Shown: positions 43,079 to 54,622, counted from the stretch's first letter. The stretch is DNA of 64,000 bases from Cryptomeria japonica (GCF_030272615.1 NC_081408.1:63484614-63548613); one strand, 5' to 3'. The notes: generated by a model not told the origin, from the letters alone. A program made the numbers and translations.

Positions 43079-45702
43079 TGGTGAGGAGCATTTTTGTATT
43101 TAAAGGAAAAGCCCCACACATATCAAGTGCCAAAGCTTATGGGATTTTGGCAAGGTGGAAGTTCGATCTAGTGGGCCCCCCGCGTGCGCGCGCATCTCTT
43201 AGCGCCAAAAATTTTGCAGTAAAAGGTCAAGTTAAATAGCGAGCAGGTTGAATGCAGATCCATGACCATCGCTATACTGCCATGTGAAGAAGCTCGATTG
43301 TTATCCCATGCAACATGGCAACTGGCCAGGTGGTGGTTGAGGTGGTCGTCCATGTGGGCTCAATGCGAATCAGGTTGTGCCACATATTAGGGAGTAGAAG
43401 AAGAATCAAGGCAGGCCCAAATCCAATGGGATCCAAAGCTAAATTAGGATGTGCCACGTGTCCGGCTTGTTAGAAGAGAAAGTGATAAAGGGAGCTGCTT
43501 AGGCGAGATAAGGGTTGAGTAGATCAATAAAGATCAACGATGATCAAGATGGATCCAAGGGCTGTTGCTATGTCGTGATGTAAAAATACTCACTAGATAT
43601 CACCTGTGACTTGGCGACAAACCACTAGCGGTGAACCATGGCTGACAGTTAATGGAAGTGGTTAAGGTAGGCAATTCATTCTAGTGGTTAGTGGAGGTCG
43701 TGCTAATGTGTCAAAGTGGATAGCCTGAAATGAATACCCTCACAACAGGTAGTGCCCAGTTGTGAACTCTGGAGCCAATCAAAGGTGCCATGGGCAGACA
43801 AGTGGCATATCATCAAGGTGTATATTGAGCAAACCATGGCTTTGATGGATCATTAAAGGGACTCACTGAAGGCATTAGTTTCATCAACATGAAAGGTGTC
43901 TATGAAACTAGGGTTTCAATAAAATATGAAAATGGCTAGCTGAAAAGGAGGTTTAGCCAAAAGAGTGGTGGGACCGATGGTGCCTAGGCAGATCTCATGA
44001 GCCAATCTAGAGGTGACACATGGCAAGGGTCTGCAGACAAATGAAATAGATAAGGGGCCCGCTTTGAGGGTTAGAATTCGTTATTGACCGGGCAAATCTG
44101 ATATAGATTGATGGTTGTTGCTATACCATATCTTAAAAGTACTTGATGGTTATTCGTTGGGACATGGCGAAAAACCACCAGCGGTGAACTCCAGACAATG
44201 ATTAAAGCCAGATAGTTAATGGAAGCGGTTACGGTGGACAACATAGTGGTAGAGGTTAAGTTTTTAATGAATCATAGACCAAGTGGTGGAGCCTTTTTGG
44301 AGTGGGTTACTCAGGAAAGTTAAAGTGCGTGCTAGTTTTCCATGATCGGATGGTTGTCGCTATACCGCAATGGAATTACATTCAAACTTTAAACCCTACA
44401 ACATAGAGACTAAGGGAAAGGTGCTTAGAAAGAAGACTTTCCTAGTCCGTTGGCACCAAAATTTAAATATTAAAAAGAACTAAAGGCAAAGGTGTGCCAA
44501 CTCCATCCAACGTTGGGGAAAACTTGCAAAAAGATATTTAAGGGGATTTGCACAGAAAGTAGGTTTGTGATTTCTTAGGCAACAAGAATGGGAAATTCAA
44601 TATGTAATGAAAGTAGGTTCGTGATTTCTCGGGCAACCAAAAGAGGTTAGTTCCTGCAATTGCTTTTAAATCACAATTCTGAAGAAGTGAAGGCACCCGA
44701 CACTTGATTTGCGAATACTGAGTAATCAATTATCCTTTCTCCGACTGGTTAACTGATTTGTTATGCTTCTTCTTCGATGGTGAATATTGTAACCTCTTTT
44801 GGGGGGAGGATTATGGTTAGGATTTTGAAAGATTTGTTTTCTCAGGAAGTCTGAAGCTTGTTGCATCCATATCTCTACAAATGGATAACCAGGACTACTG
44901 AGAAAAGGGGATGCAAAATTTCATAGCAAAACTCTGGCAAAATTAATATAGACTATTTCCTTAAGCAATTTTGATTCAGGTATGTCAGACTTGTAATCTT
45001 TTGAAGGAGAAATAAAGATATAGTCATAGGTTTTAAATTCAGATTTTTATTTTCTCTGTGTCATTGTACTGGTGTTCATTTCATTTAAGTAATTAAGGAT
45101 TGTTTATCTAAATGACTTGTTAGGCATTTAAGGAAGTTGTTTTAAGTCTTTTCTTCAAGGAGGAAATATAAACGTACTTTGATAAAAGTCCTTGATATCA
45201 TTATTTTGGTGTGGATTTGATGATGGAGTGTGGTATAGATTAGGACTATGTATATGTTAGGCATATACAAAGTTGATAGATCATTAACTTGTGACTTGTG
45301 TACTAGTTTTTCTGTCAGGTTGTAGTCTATTGTAGATGACTCTATTGCCCAAATAAGGCACTGGTATACCTGTTGGTTTTTTGTTACATTTTGTGGTCCT
45401 TCTCAAAAGTCAAATCAACTTTTCATTTAGGTTTAGTTGTACCAGTCAGCAAGGAAAGTTTACAGGAATGTACACTGGTTTTTTGTAAACCTTTTGCTAT
45501 TTTTGTAAGAAAATAGTCTTAAAAGGGGTTCACGTGTCCAAGCTTTTGATAAGCTTAAAGTGTAGGAGGTTTCCTCATTTCAAACCTCATCTTGTTGTTT
45601 TCATTTTAAACTTTTTGTTGTCCTCTTCCATGTTGGCACAAAGGCAGTAACATCTACTCCTAAAAAGATAGGGAACAAAGGTCTTAAAAATGGAGAACAA
45701 CA
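43079..45702 (+). repeat. 3' LTR of OUT, right part
   Basis: Matches 160-1583 and then 8598-9847 without the copia A insertion; AAAAG at 44473-44477 is the empty target site. It ends GGAGAACAACA at 45702. Confidence 0.9.
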
Positions 45703-46352
45703 GATGTTTTGGAGGTTTGTCATGAGCTCTTTTACCATTACACTACAAAGATCGATGTATGCCTCATCCTTTAACTTTTGATGAGAAACCAAAATATTAT
45801 TACCATAGATATAGTGCAACTAGTTAGACTGATAGACCTTGTAACTGATAATCATCATGATAAACTTGACATCAATATCCCTTACATCATCAACCCTCAT
45901 TGATCATCATGATAAACACCTCCAACCTTATGAAGACAGGTGACATTCTTAATCACCACCTATGTGATTTTGTATGGCTGGTCCAACTAGATAAACTCTC
46001 CCTGAATGCGGCTGAAAAATGTATCACACCCCTTTCGTGTCATCAAAAGTGGGAAAATCCAGAACTGTGTGAATCCCTTCCTCTGCAAATGTGTAAATTC
46101 CAGTTTCAACTAGTTATTAGTGATTAGGTTTGTATGAAAACGCAGGACAACTCATATCCACCAAGCTCCTCAATATTGTAGTGAATGCATGCCCTAATAT
46201 CCTATGTTAATAATACCATGGAAAACACTCGAAAATGCTTCCAAAGGTTCATGTAGAAGTGACTTGAAAGGATGCTTCTTGAAAATAGGATGGGGTTGGT
46301 TCTTGATTTCCACCACCAAAGGAGTGTCGATGCTGGATGATGAAGAGGCCAT
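45703..46352 (-). pseudogene. D2 ORF2, N-terminal domain (homologue of D ORF2)
   Basis: Starts MASSSSSIDTPLVVEIK at 46352, matching D's MASISVIEY...VEVIK. Next comes VFHGIINIG and MHSLQYIEELG, matching VFSKIPKGIVYAED and MYIHYNIEELG. Near the cut VDDVRDIDVKFIMMIISYK matches VNDVTDINVRFISMILGYK, and VKELMTNLQNI matches LKDELIDNLGKI. The middle third carries stops and frame changes. The clear similarity at the amino acid level between two strongly diverged copies shows that ORF2 is a true family gene. Translation is interrupted by OUT. Confidence 0.85.
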
Positions 46353-46860
46353 GATAACCAGATACTAAAACTAGGGTTTTTGCAAATGAAAATACCTCAA
46401 GACATTGGGGGGAAATGAAATTGATTTTGAAAGAAAGTGCTTGCACAAACCACCTTGGACTCTGAATTGCTCTGGAAATCAGTCGTCTAAATTATTGATC
46501 GTTGTGTGACAAAAATAACTTTACTTTTCCCTTTATTCATCGTTAAACCTAATTATTCACTGTCATAAATGTTGTCGGGAGGCATTACCGTGTTGCATAG
46601 TCTGCAAGTAGATTTCGGTAAATGACTAAAATTTATTGAGTACCTATTTGCAATAAGAATTCTCTGACTACAGATCCAATCCAGGGTGTTTGTATGATCT
46701 TCAATGATTTTCCTACCCTTAAGGTAGAGCACCTTAGTTACCGATTGTGTCTACTATTGGTGTAGGACTGATGACTCTACCAGATGATCTACCTATGGTG
46801 TATTTGATCTTCTTACCCATCTTTTCTCATGTTTTCTCATGTTTTTTTCTATGGTGTACC

Positions 46861-47810
46861 TTAGTTCTTACTTCTACAATATTTAGCAATATGTCCAATC
46901 TTGTTGCATGCATAACACACAATACCATTCTTTTGAATTGCTTTGTTAAACCTTTTATTTCCTTGATTTCCTTTTGATCTGCATTGGTTAGCCACATGTC
47001 CAAATTTTCTACATGCATGACATCTTACATTTCCAAGACCAGTGAATGATGCATTATTCCGATTATTCCTATTTCTACATTGACTAGCCATATGACCATA
47101 TTTATTGCAAACAAAACATGTACCACTGAATTTGTGAGGATTAGGTTGTCTTACCAATGATTTTTAGTTCTGGTTGTTGGTATGATTTTGCTTCTGTCTG
47201 GATGATTGATCTTGTTGTGCAGTACTGGAGCTTTCTCCTTTTTCATAACCAAGACCTCTCTTGTCATTAGCATCTCTCTGATTCTTTAGTATTTCATCAA
47301 GTTTAGCAGAGCTATCCTTGAAATTTTCCTTGTACTCATTTGCAGTGACCAAGTCATCTCTCATGATTATAATCTATTTTTCAAGTTCTTTATCATTGTT
47401 CCAGGGCTGGGTCAACTCAATTTTTAGCATATCATTCTCATAAGATAGTCTATTGCATTCATCAGATCTACCCTTCAATGCTCGAGATAGGTTTTCTTAA
47501 TTTTTCCTTTTGTCCTTAATCTCCTTGCACATCCCCAAGGTTAGGGATTGCATCTCATTCTTCAAGATAGTGTTCTCCTGGGTAAATTTTGACATTGATC
47601 CTTCAAAGCATCTTCCTCATCACTGTTTTGATTTTACAATTGACCACAGAGTTCCTTCCTCTTATTCTTAACAACTAAAAGATTTCCTTGTAATGAAATG
47701 ATGTGTTCTCTGGCTTGCTTTATTTTATTTTTCAGTATATTGTTCTCCATTTGCTCATTATCAAGACCCTCAAGAGCAAGTCAAAGTTGTTGCCGCAGAC
47801 TGGTTTCCAT
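46861..47810 (-). pseudogene. D2 Gag-like protein with three intact zinc knuckles
   Basis: Start ATG at 47810 (METSLRQQL-stop). Coiled-coil parts include QAREHIISLQGN and KNKRKELCGQL, matching D's VAQEII-stop-ALQGN and RKKRRELCEKL. The GLGYEKGESSS linker and VRQPNPHKFSG block lead into three intact CCHC knuckles: CFVCNKYGHMASQC, CHACRKFGHVANQC and CYACNKIGHIAKYC. As in D, the copia Gag N-terminal domain is missing. Several stops break the N-terminal half, but 47164-47364 and 46861-47157 are open. Confidence 0.88.
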
Positions 47811-47864
47811 TGATTCCAAAATCCGGATCTTCCTCAACTAGTTAGAATTCCTCTGAGGAACCAA

Positions 47865-47876
47865 TCTCTGATACCA
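47865..47876 (-). other. Primer-binding site of D2
   Basis: TCTCTGATACCA on the + strand reads TGGTATCAGAGA on the coding strand, the initiator-Met type with one end mismatch, two bases from the LTR. Confidence 0.85.
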
Positions 47877-47878
47877 AT

Positions 47879-48840
47879 TGTTGGAATATAGTAATATTGA
47901 GAAGGGGGGTGAATCAGTATTCTATCGGTAATGATATTTTTGAACTAATTGCTTATTAATCGGTTAACAGTAAATAAAATTAAAGTGCATACACCGAATA
48001 ATACATAAAGAGGTAACATCATAACACCAATATTTATACATGGAAAACCCTACAAAGGGAAAACCATAGTGGAGATGATACCCACAATATCTATATACTT
48101 GATCAAGATATACAAATATTACATGAAGGGGATTACACATGCATGCAGGCCAACTGCCTAGAGCTTACTGCTCAACACAAAATGAGAAGTCTCGCTGACT
48201 TACAAATAATTAAAAAGTAATTACAACAAGGAATAAACTTATAATATGCATCTAACCATGCTAGATAAGTTTTGGTTCATGCTCTGATATCCTTCACTGT
48301 GTACTGGTTTTCTAATGCTATGTTCTGCCCTGTTCTGCTATTGGTTAAGTTGTGCCCGTGAAACTACACATAAAAGCTTCCAATTGATGACCAAAATACA
48401 TATTGATAATCTCTGAATGATTCACAACCACAATTCACATTCCAAAACTCTTATATGATCTGTCACTGAAAGGATCTCCTTAAATATCCTTCTAACTTCC
48501 ACCATGTCGGCTTCAATGAAAAATATAAACATGTCGGCTTCCGGATCATAATAAATTTCAAACATAACCCCAATGATCATGTTGGCCTTCACATGTTACC
48601 ATAAATTCTATGAAATAAATAATTGAGGCCATAAGATCTCCTAGTCAGGCCCTATCCATTATCGAGTTCCAAATACATGTTACTGAGATTAGGACTTAGC
48701 CGGGTGTAAAGAAAATTGAATGCCAATTAAATGTAATGAATGTAGGTTAACTCAAACAAATATTATGTACACCTAAAGGTGAGTTTCCATCAATGAAAAC
48801 CTAAAATGCCATTAACTCTTACCGGATGAGTGTCAATTGC
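47879..48840 (-). repeat. 5' LTR of D2 (outer end approximate)
   Basis: Starts TGTTGGAATATAG on the + strand and carries GAAGGGGGGTGAATCAGTATT, the reverse of the U5 motif common to B, D, E and I (first 20 bases similar). It extends at least to the CATCAATGAAAACC phrase near 48790. There is no second LTR in the window. Confidence 0.7.
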
Positions 48841-49139
48841 CAATAGTAAAATATATAGAGAATAAACTAGTTAATAGTTTGTTAGACTGGTTCAACTATT
48901 GTTACATTTTTCATCTTCGTGGGCATGAGAATATAGTGTTAGGTGACTTCTATAGCTAATTTGAAACTAGAGTGTCGTGGGATACACTTTAAATGTCTTT
49001 TGATGAGAAGGTTGGGGACTTTGTTTGCACCAATCTAGAGAAGGGTTTTCAGTTTAATGAATAGTCAACATTAAGAAAAAGGGGGGAAGGGTTTCTAAAG
49101 TGGTATTGTGTGAAATGTTCATGTCATGGGACCATTAAG
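48841..49139. other. Unassigned sequence right of D2
   Basis: About 300 bases with no gene. It may include the unresolved end of the D2 LTR. A 6-G run near 49081 precedes the decayed frame. Confidence 0.4.
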
Positions 49140-50230
49140 GGAAACCCAAGAGAAAAGTATATTTGAGGGAAAGTGTAAAGTTAATCTAGCAAAACTATTA
49201 TCAAATACCCATTAAGAGGGAGAGACATCAGAACAATTTAAAAGGGCTTATGGTTCAAGTTGGCTCTATCAAGATTTTGAAAGTAACTTCTGATGTGGTA
49301 TAGTTTACGATAAAGGTCACATCACTGAGCTTGAAGTGGAAAAATTCATAAGTATTTTTGGTGGAATTGAAAAGAAGGAAAAACTACCTCAAGTTAGTCC
49401 CCAGGATGGGTTCTTGCATGGAAGAGAGGATGAAATTCTCTTGAGGTTGTATCCAATCCTTGTGGAACATGATGATTAGATATCATCATGTACTGCTTAC
49501 AATAATTATGTTCTGACTGTAGGTAGGCTAGGAAAGGATTTTCTATATAAAATCCCTTCTACCAACTTAGTCTGCTTTATGCGAGATGTAGAATTCAAGG
49601 AAGATTTCCTTTCTCTTTCTAGAGAGTAGTCTCTTACACAAGGTATAGAGATTAAATGGAATCCTTTGAATCCCCCGTATTACCCTAAAAAATCCTATGA
49701 GGATGTGCAAACAAGAGATAACCCTCTTTCTGAAGTGATAAGCCCTCAGTCGATAGAACATTTGCCTTTCCTCCATGTTTCTAAGGAGCTTGAGAAAGGT
49801 TTCTTTGAGGATATCTCTGATGATGATGAATTTATTTCTTTATATTATCATGTAGAGATGGGAAGTAAAGATGTTTAGTTCTTGATTATTAAGCCTAGGA
49901 CCCTTGACGATGATCATTCGTCTATTAATAAAAGAATAGACAAATCCTCGTTTGTTGAAGGTTTTGAGCTATCATCACGTGAAATCCGCATACAAGGTCA
50001 TGATGGTTATGCCGATATATTTAAATCAAGTTGGGAGATGTATGATTAGAAGTAGGATGCACTAGTTAAATCTTCTCAGAAGTCAATGAGTCTTGAAGAA
50101 GTTAAAAGTATCATTCCAGAAGCTTATCATGAAGAATGTTTGTTTGGTCATGAGTATATCTACTCTTTTGTGTAGCTGAAATTGGAAGCCTGGTCTGGGA
50201 ATCATCATTCGATGTAGTTCAACTCATGTC
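49140..50230 (+). pseudogene. Decayed reading frame of unknown identity
   Basis: One reading frame (that of 49141) stays coherent for about 360 codons with only scattered stops: TAA near 49213, TGA near 49291, TAG at 49477-49479, 49627-49629, 49876-49878, 50047-50049, 50053-50055 and 50176-50178. Segments include ITELEVEKFISIFGG, VLTVGRLGKDFLYKIP, IKWNPLNPPYYPKKSYED, EDISDDDEFISLYYHVEMG, SSREIRIQGHDGYADIFKSS and SLEEVKSIIPEAYHEECLFG. It is not Gag, RT, integrase or transposase that I recognise. Similar codon composition across it and continuation after each stop argue for a real gene that decayed. It may be another retrotransposon ORF or a host pseudogene. Confidence 0.6.
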
Positions 50231-51089
50231 AACTCATTCATCCCAAACACTCTTTTCCACCTAGGTATATATTTCTCTCAACCTGTAAATGGTTTCACCT
50301 GAATAATATTGTCCTCCTTCATCATAAGGCCCTTATGGCCGTGTATATATTTAGGTTCTTTTTGGTTTGTTGTAGGCACAGTTTGTGTTGGAGTTTGTTG
50401 GATTTGGTTATTCATTTCTTCTACTAGGATGTGTTATTGTCATTGATGTCAATATATTCCTGTGAGTTATTCTGGTGAGTTTGGTAAGATTCTCTAATCC
50501 AGTTTTGTAGCTTGGTTTTGTTGATCACTATTTTATAGGAATCGATATTCCTGTTGGTATTTCCTCTAGTACATTTTGGTATGATTAGATCTTGTGCTAA
50601 GACTTTGGGGTATTGTTTGGGATGATCTTTTGAATCTCATTTTATATGGTTTGTAATTTTGTGCTCCACAAGTTATCTTTCTTTGTGATAGTTGTTGATT
50701 AATTATGATCTTGAGCTTTGAGACTTGACTGATGAAGATTTGAAAAGTAGTATTGGTGCAACTATTTTGGATGATTCTAACATGCTTTCTAGTGTTTCCT
50801 AGTCATGCCCTATATTTTTTGGTGATCAACATTGATCATAGTGCAAATTTTGTTGATTTCTATGAACCGGTGATGGTTTTTGAGCTATATGGTATTTTTG
50901 GTGGTGTAGCATGTTGCAGTTGATCTTGGCATGATTTTCGGTGGTGTTGCATGTTTGAGAATTTTAATTAGGTCCATGCTATGTAATGCAAATTATAATA
51001 TTGGTTCAGTGGTCGATCTTTGTATCATGCAATGTAATTTTTGTAATTATGAGTTTAGGGTTGAGGATTTAGCCGACCTTGTTATCAAG
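50231..51089 (+). repeat. Probable LTR fragment, unassigned
   Basis: Sequence from about 50390 (TTGTTGGATTTGG, then TGTTATTGTCATTGATGTC) resembles the starts of copia LTRs seen here (E at 18218 and D at 23108). No paired copy was found in the window. No gene. Confidence 0.35.
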
Positions 51090-51960
51090 GTATCATGCCC
51101 AAACTTTTGGGCAAAAATAGAACTACAATTTTTTTTTTCAAACAACCTAATAAAACTAATTAAGCTAAAATAAAAATGCAATAATTAAGTCTTGGCTTAA
51201 CTATGTTTTAACTCTGGAAAATTAGAAGAGTTGTTTACTAAAGTTAATCTAATTAACTTAATCAAGCATGCAAAATTTAATTAAATGTGGAATATAACTC
51301 TCCAAAAGATTCATTATTATTTCATTAATTTTAATAAATTAATTTAAACAAAAATCTCTAATTTAATTGACAAGAGATATTATTAATCTCAAATAATCTT
51401 TTAATTGCTCTCAGAATTAAATAAATTAATTCTAGCACTTAGATTATTAAAATTTAATAATCAATTGAGCAATAAATATATTGCATCTAAATTTGTCTAA
51501 CGGGGTTAAATTAGTCCTTAATAAAATTTGCCCTATAAGCTTTAATTAATGGTGGCCAAATAAAATAATTCCCTAAGGTCTAAATATTAACAAAGCATTT
51601 ATTAATACTTATTAATAAATCCCAATAGTTTTCAACTTAAACTTCTTATATATATATATTTATTTATATAATTAGAAAATACTTTATCTAAATTCATGAT
51701 TATATATTTAAAATATATATTTATATATATATGAATTCATATAATTAATAGATTTAAATATAATCAATTAATATCCAAAATAAACATGGGATACCCTATT
51801 CAAATTTGAATAGGGTTTCCCCGTTTATTCACTTAAATCATTTAATAAGCTCATGCAAACCTAAATTTAAAATCTATAAAACTAACCTAGAGAACCACAC
51901 TTTTCTTTTAAACTGACTCACGAATACCCTAACTTGAAATCCAGGTTAGGGTTTCATGAT
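51090..51960. other. AT-rich intergenic sequence
   Basis: Very AT-rich, with AATTAAT and TATATA runs around 51650-51760. I see no ORF, RNA gene or element boundary. Confidence 0.5.
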
Positions 51961-52280
51961 ATGCAACCGGGTGGGGGGGGGCGTGAAGCAAAAATGGCGG
52001 AGGATAATCGTAGAGCAGGGTCTTTTGTTTTTATGCAGGGAACGACAATGGAGATCTCGCGAGGGCTTCCCACAGGGATGGCCGTAGCCGTGCCTGTGGG
52101 TCATGGCCCATAGCGCAGCTGCCACCGCCATTGTGGGGCACTGCCTAGAGGGGACAACTGAAGCTGCCCCTTCTGTGGGTTGCAGCCCACAGTGCGGCTG
52201 TGATTGCCGCTGGGGGTTGCCACCCACAGTGCGGGCCGGGCCCCCTTGTGGGTCAACCCATAGAGAGTCGAGGGCTCTAA
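51961..52280. repeat. GC-rich block with inverted/tandem GGGTTGC-CCACAG motifs
   Basis: An abrupt GC-rich island inside AT-rich DNA. The unit around CCCACAGTGCGGCTG recurs near 52160-52240 with TGTGGGTTGCAGCCCACAG (52166-52184), a near-perfect palindrome. Open frames on both strands overlap and are not convincing genes. Confidence 0.5.
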
Positions 52281-52292
52281 AATGTATAAGTT

Positions 52293-52294
<2 letters not shown>

Positions 52295-52329
<35 letters not shown>
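52295..52329. repeat. (TA)n microsatellite
   Basis: About 17 uninterrupted TA units. Confidence 0.98.
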
Positions 52330-52332
<3 letters not shown>

Positions 52333-53830
52333 AAGGATATTAGGGTTTTTTTTAATTTTTTTATTTAAAAAAAAAAACATTAACATGCAAGAATTTTATA
52401 AAATATAGACAACATTTAAATAGATATAGATTTCTCTTTTTTTTTTTTTCAAGAATGATTTATTTTAACATGAATATATTAGCTTATATCCTCAATTTAT
52501 TTCCTAATATCAAATATTTAAACTAACCATTTTCTTTTCAAAATAAACTTAGCATTGTGAAGATACTTTATTCTCATTGTCTAAGACTAAATATGTATAT
52601 ATTTTTTTAAATTCCTTAAAGCAATTTATACCAAAACTAAATGAATGTAATGTTTCTCTAACTTTTCAATATACAGGGATATCATAAAATAATGAATGTC
52701 AAAAGGCAAAATAAAACAACAATACAATAGTTAACTTTTTTTTTTTTTTTTCATTTATTTAAATAGGTTTAAAGTAAAAAGCTTTTTGATAAGAGCATAA
52801 TAGATGTTTCATAAGAACATTAAAGAAGATTATAGTAGGCTAGATTTAATGTATTTCTTTTCATTTTTAATGTCATAGTTAACTATAGGAAAAGATTAAT
52901 TTATCTACTTTTATTTTCTACATTTTTTGTTGTTGAATAAATGACAGAAGTAAATAAAATTACAGCAGCATTATAATAGTCTAGAAATCATTTAAAAACT
53001 TTAAAAATGTAAAACTATTATTCCTCTAGTTAGTAAGCTAGAAATTCATTTTTTGGGGAGGTTAAACAATTCCTAGGGAGTGGACACATGGCCAAATTTG
53101 GCCTTCATCCATAGGTATACCATGAGGCCCACTAAAAATGCTCCTAAACTGACTCTAGGAATTGGTTTAACCCTTTGAAAGTCCACTCAAAGTTTACCTA
53201 TGGGTCAACTCTGAGTTGACCCTCCTAATGGCTCACTATCCTAGGTTTACTTGGGACCTTCAAGGATAATTGAAAATATAAACATTGAAAAAGAATAAAT
53301 TTCTCAAAAAGAGGCATGACAATGCCAACTCAACATACGACACATGTGTCATGTGACACTGAAAAAAGAATTCCACATCACAAATACACACATGGCAATT
53401 GTCCTTATTGAAATTTGTAAATTAAACAAATTACCAAATTGAACACTCATGCAAGCATAACATTTACAAATTAAAATATGTTTACAAATGAGGGGTTGCC
53501 TCTCCAAATAGACAACCCTTGGCTTCACAATCACACATAGAACTAGGCTTGGTTCTCCATAATGTTTCCATGGTCACATGGATAATTTTCCTGTGCATCT
53601 CAATTACACATTAGTAATTCCCAAATAGCCTCATATAATATTAAACACATACATAAGAATACAAATTAATCACTCTGCATACAATATACAAATCAATTTA
53701 CCATATATCAAAGCAATCCACATAAGCAATTATCATAATCATCATAAATTTAATCCATTCATAAGATATGCATCATATTTATAGCATCATAATAAAGTCT
53801 TGCAAATCAAATAAATGACATACACCCTCT
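52330..53830. other. Unassigned low-complexity sequence
   Basis: AT-rich with T10-T16 runs (52438, 52738). A less AT-rich part at 53040-53260 and a 12-bp palindrome GACACATGTGTC at 53339-53350 follow. No gene or element was recognised. Confidence 0.4.
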
Positions 53831-53972
53831 CAATGTTATCCTATCCTAGAATCATATAAAATTCTATATCCATAATGCATAGAAATGAAGCATCAATATA
53901 TCAATGTTATCGAATCCTGGGATCATATAAAGTTTTAATATCCATAATACATAGAAATAAAGCATCCATAAT
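53831..53972. repeat. 71-bp tandem duplication
   Basis: Two consecutive units beginning CAATGTTATC (53831 and 53902) share ATCATATAAA and ATCCATAATRCATAGAAATRAAGCATC; they are about 85% alike. Confidence 0.8.
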
Positions 53973-54049
53973 AGTTCCAACATGAAAATCACTGAAATGC
54001 TAAGATGGGTTGGGGTAGGGCCTCACACAAGGTTGATGATTTGTATGTA

Positions 54050-54610
54050 TAGGTGATATACTTATGTAATTTAGGTATTGGTATTGTGTCTGTATTATCA
54101 GAGCGAGAGGTTATTGTGTGAACAAGAGATTTATTATTTGGTGCAGTGTTGAGGTGAAATCAGTGTTACAAAGAAGACATTTGTGCTTAACTGGAACTGT
54201 CATTAGGCATTTATAAATGCTATCATCATAGTTCATTCCTTCCAAATTGTAATCTGAATCATATTGTAAGTCAGTGAGACTTTCCTGAGGGTTGTAGCCT
54301 TCCAAGCAAATATCTTTTGAGCAGTGAGCTCTAGGTAGTGTGCCTGAATGCATGTGAATTCCCCATTGTAATATTTTTACATATTATTGTAGAGTATCAT
54401 CTTATTGTTGGTAGGTTCCCACCATGGTTTTTCCCTTGACTGGGTTTTCCACATAAAAAACATTGGATTTGTGTGTTGTGCAGTTAATCTTCTTATCTAT
54501 TTATTATTGTAGTTTATCTATTTATGTTTTAGAGTTTTTTTTGCTAAGATCTAGTGAAGACTAATGCACCCCCTCCCTCTCAGTCTTCCTTCTTGATTGT
54601 TGCTAAGTAT
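54050..54610 (+). repeat. 5' LTR (or its right part) of copia F
   Basis: Ends just before the PBS at 54611 and contains the U5-like CACCCCCTCCCTCTCAGTCTTC motif (first 20 bases typical of the copia LTRs here). The left end is not resolved, and the second LTR lies outside the window or was lost. Confidence 0.5.
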
Positions 54611-54622
54611 TGGTATTAGAGC
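54611..54622 (+). other. Primer-binding site of copia F
   Basis: TGGTATTAGAGC is the initiator-Met PBS with one C-to-T change. Confidence 0.85.

Larger units (their letters stand above)
1..45702 (+). mobile_element. OUT: old Ty3/gypsy (Tat/Ogre-like) LTR retrotransposon, host of nested insertions
   Basis: The element is defined by homologous LTR pieces (1-1583 plus 8598-9847 against 32297-32456 plus 43079-45702), an Arg-tRNA-type PBS at 9852-9869, and gag, protease, RNase H, RT, RNase H and integrase remnants in that order. Its left end lies before the window, so its TSD cannot be tested; the right end is the CAACA at 45702. Aligning about 140 bases after the copia A insertion by eye gives roughly 9-10% LTR divergence, so it is the oldest layer here. 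All its coding regions carry stops or frameshifts. Without the nested elements its LTR is about 3.3 kb or more and its internal region about 7.2 kb. Confidence 0.85.
45703..48840 (-). mobile_element. D2: truncated second member of family D, host of OUT
   Basis: In coding order: LTR (47879 to about 48840), PBS (47865-47876), coiled-coil/zinc-knuckle Gag (47810-46861), a gap of about 500 bases, then ORF2 (from 46352) cut at 45703 by the 3' end of OUT. The rest of D2 should lie left of position 1, beyond OUT's 5' LTR. The outer LTR boundary is not resolved. Confidence 0.85.

Noticed and set aside
51946-52408. Frames on both strands around 52000-52400 as genes
   Set aside because: They overlap on opposite strands across a GC-rich repeat and run into the (TA)n microsatellite (a poly-Tyr/Ile stretch).
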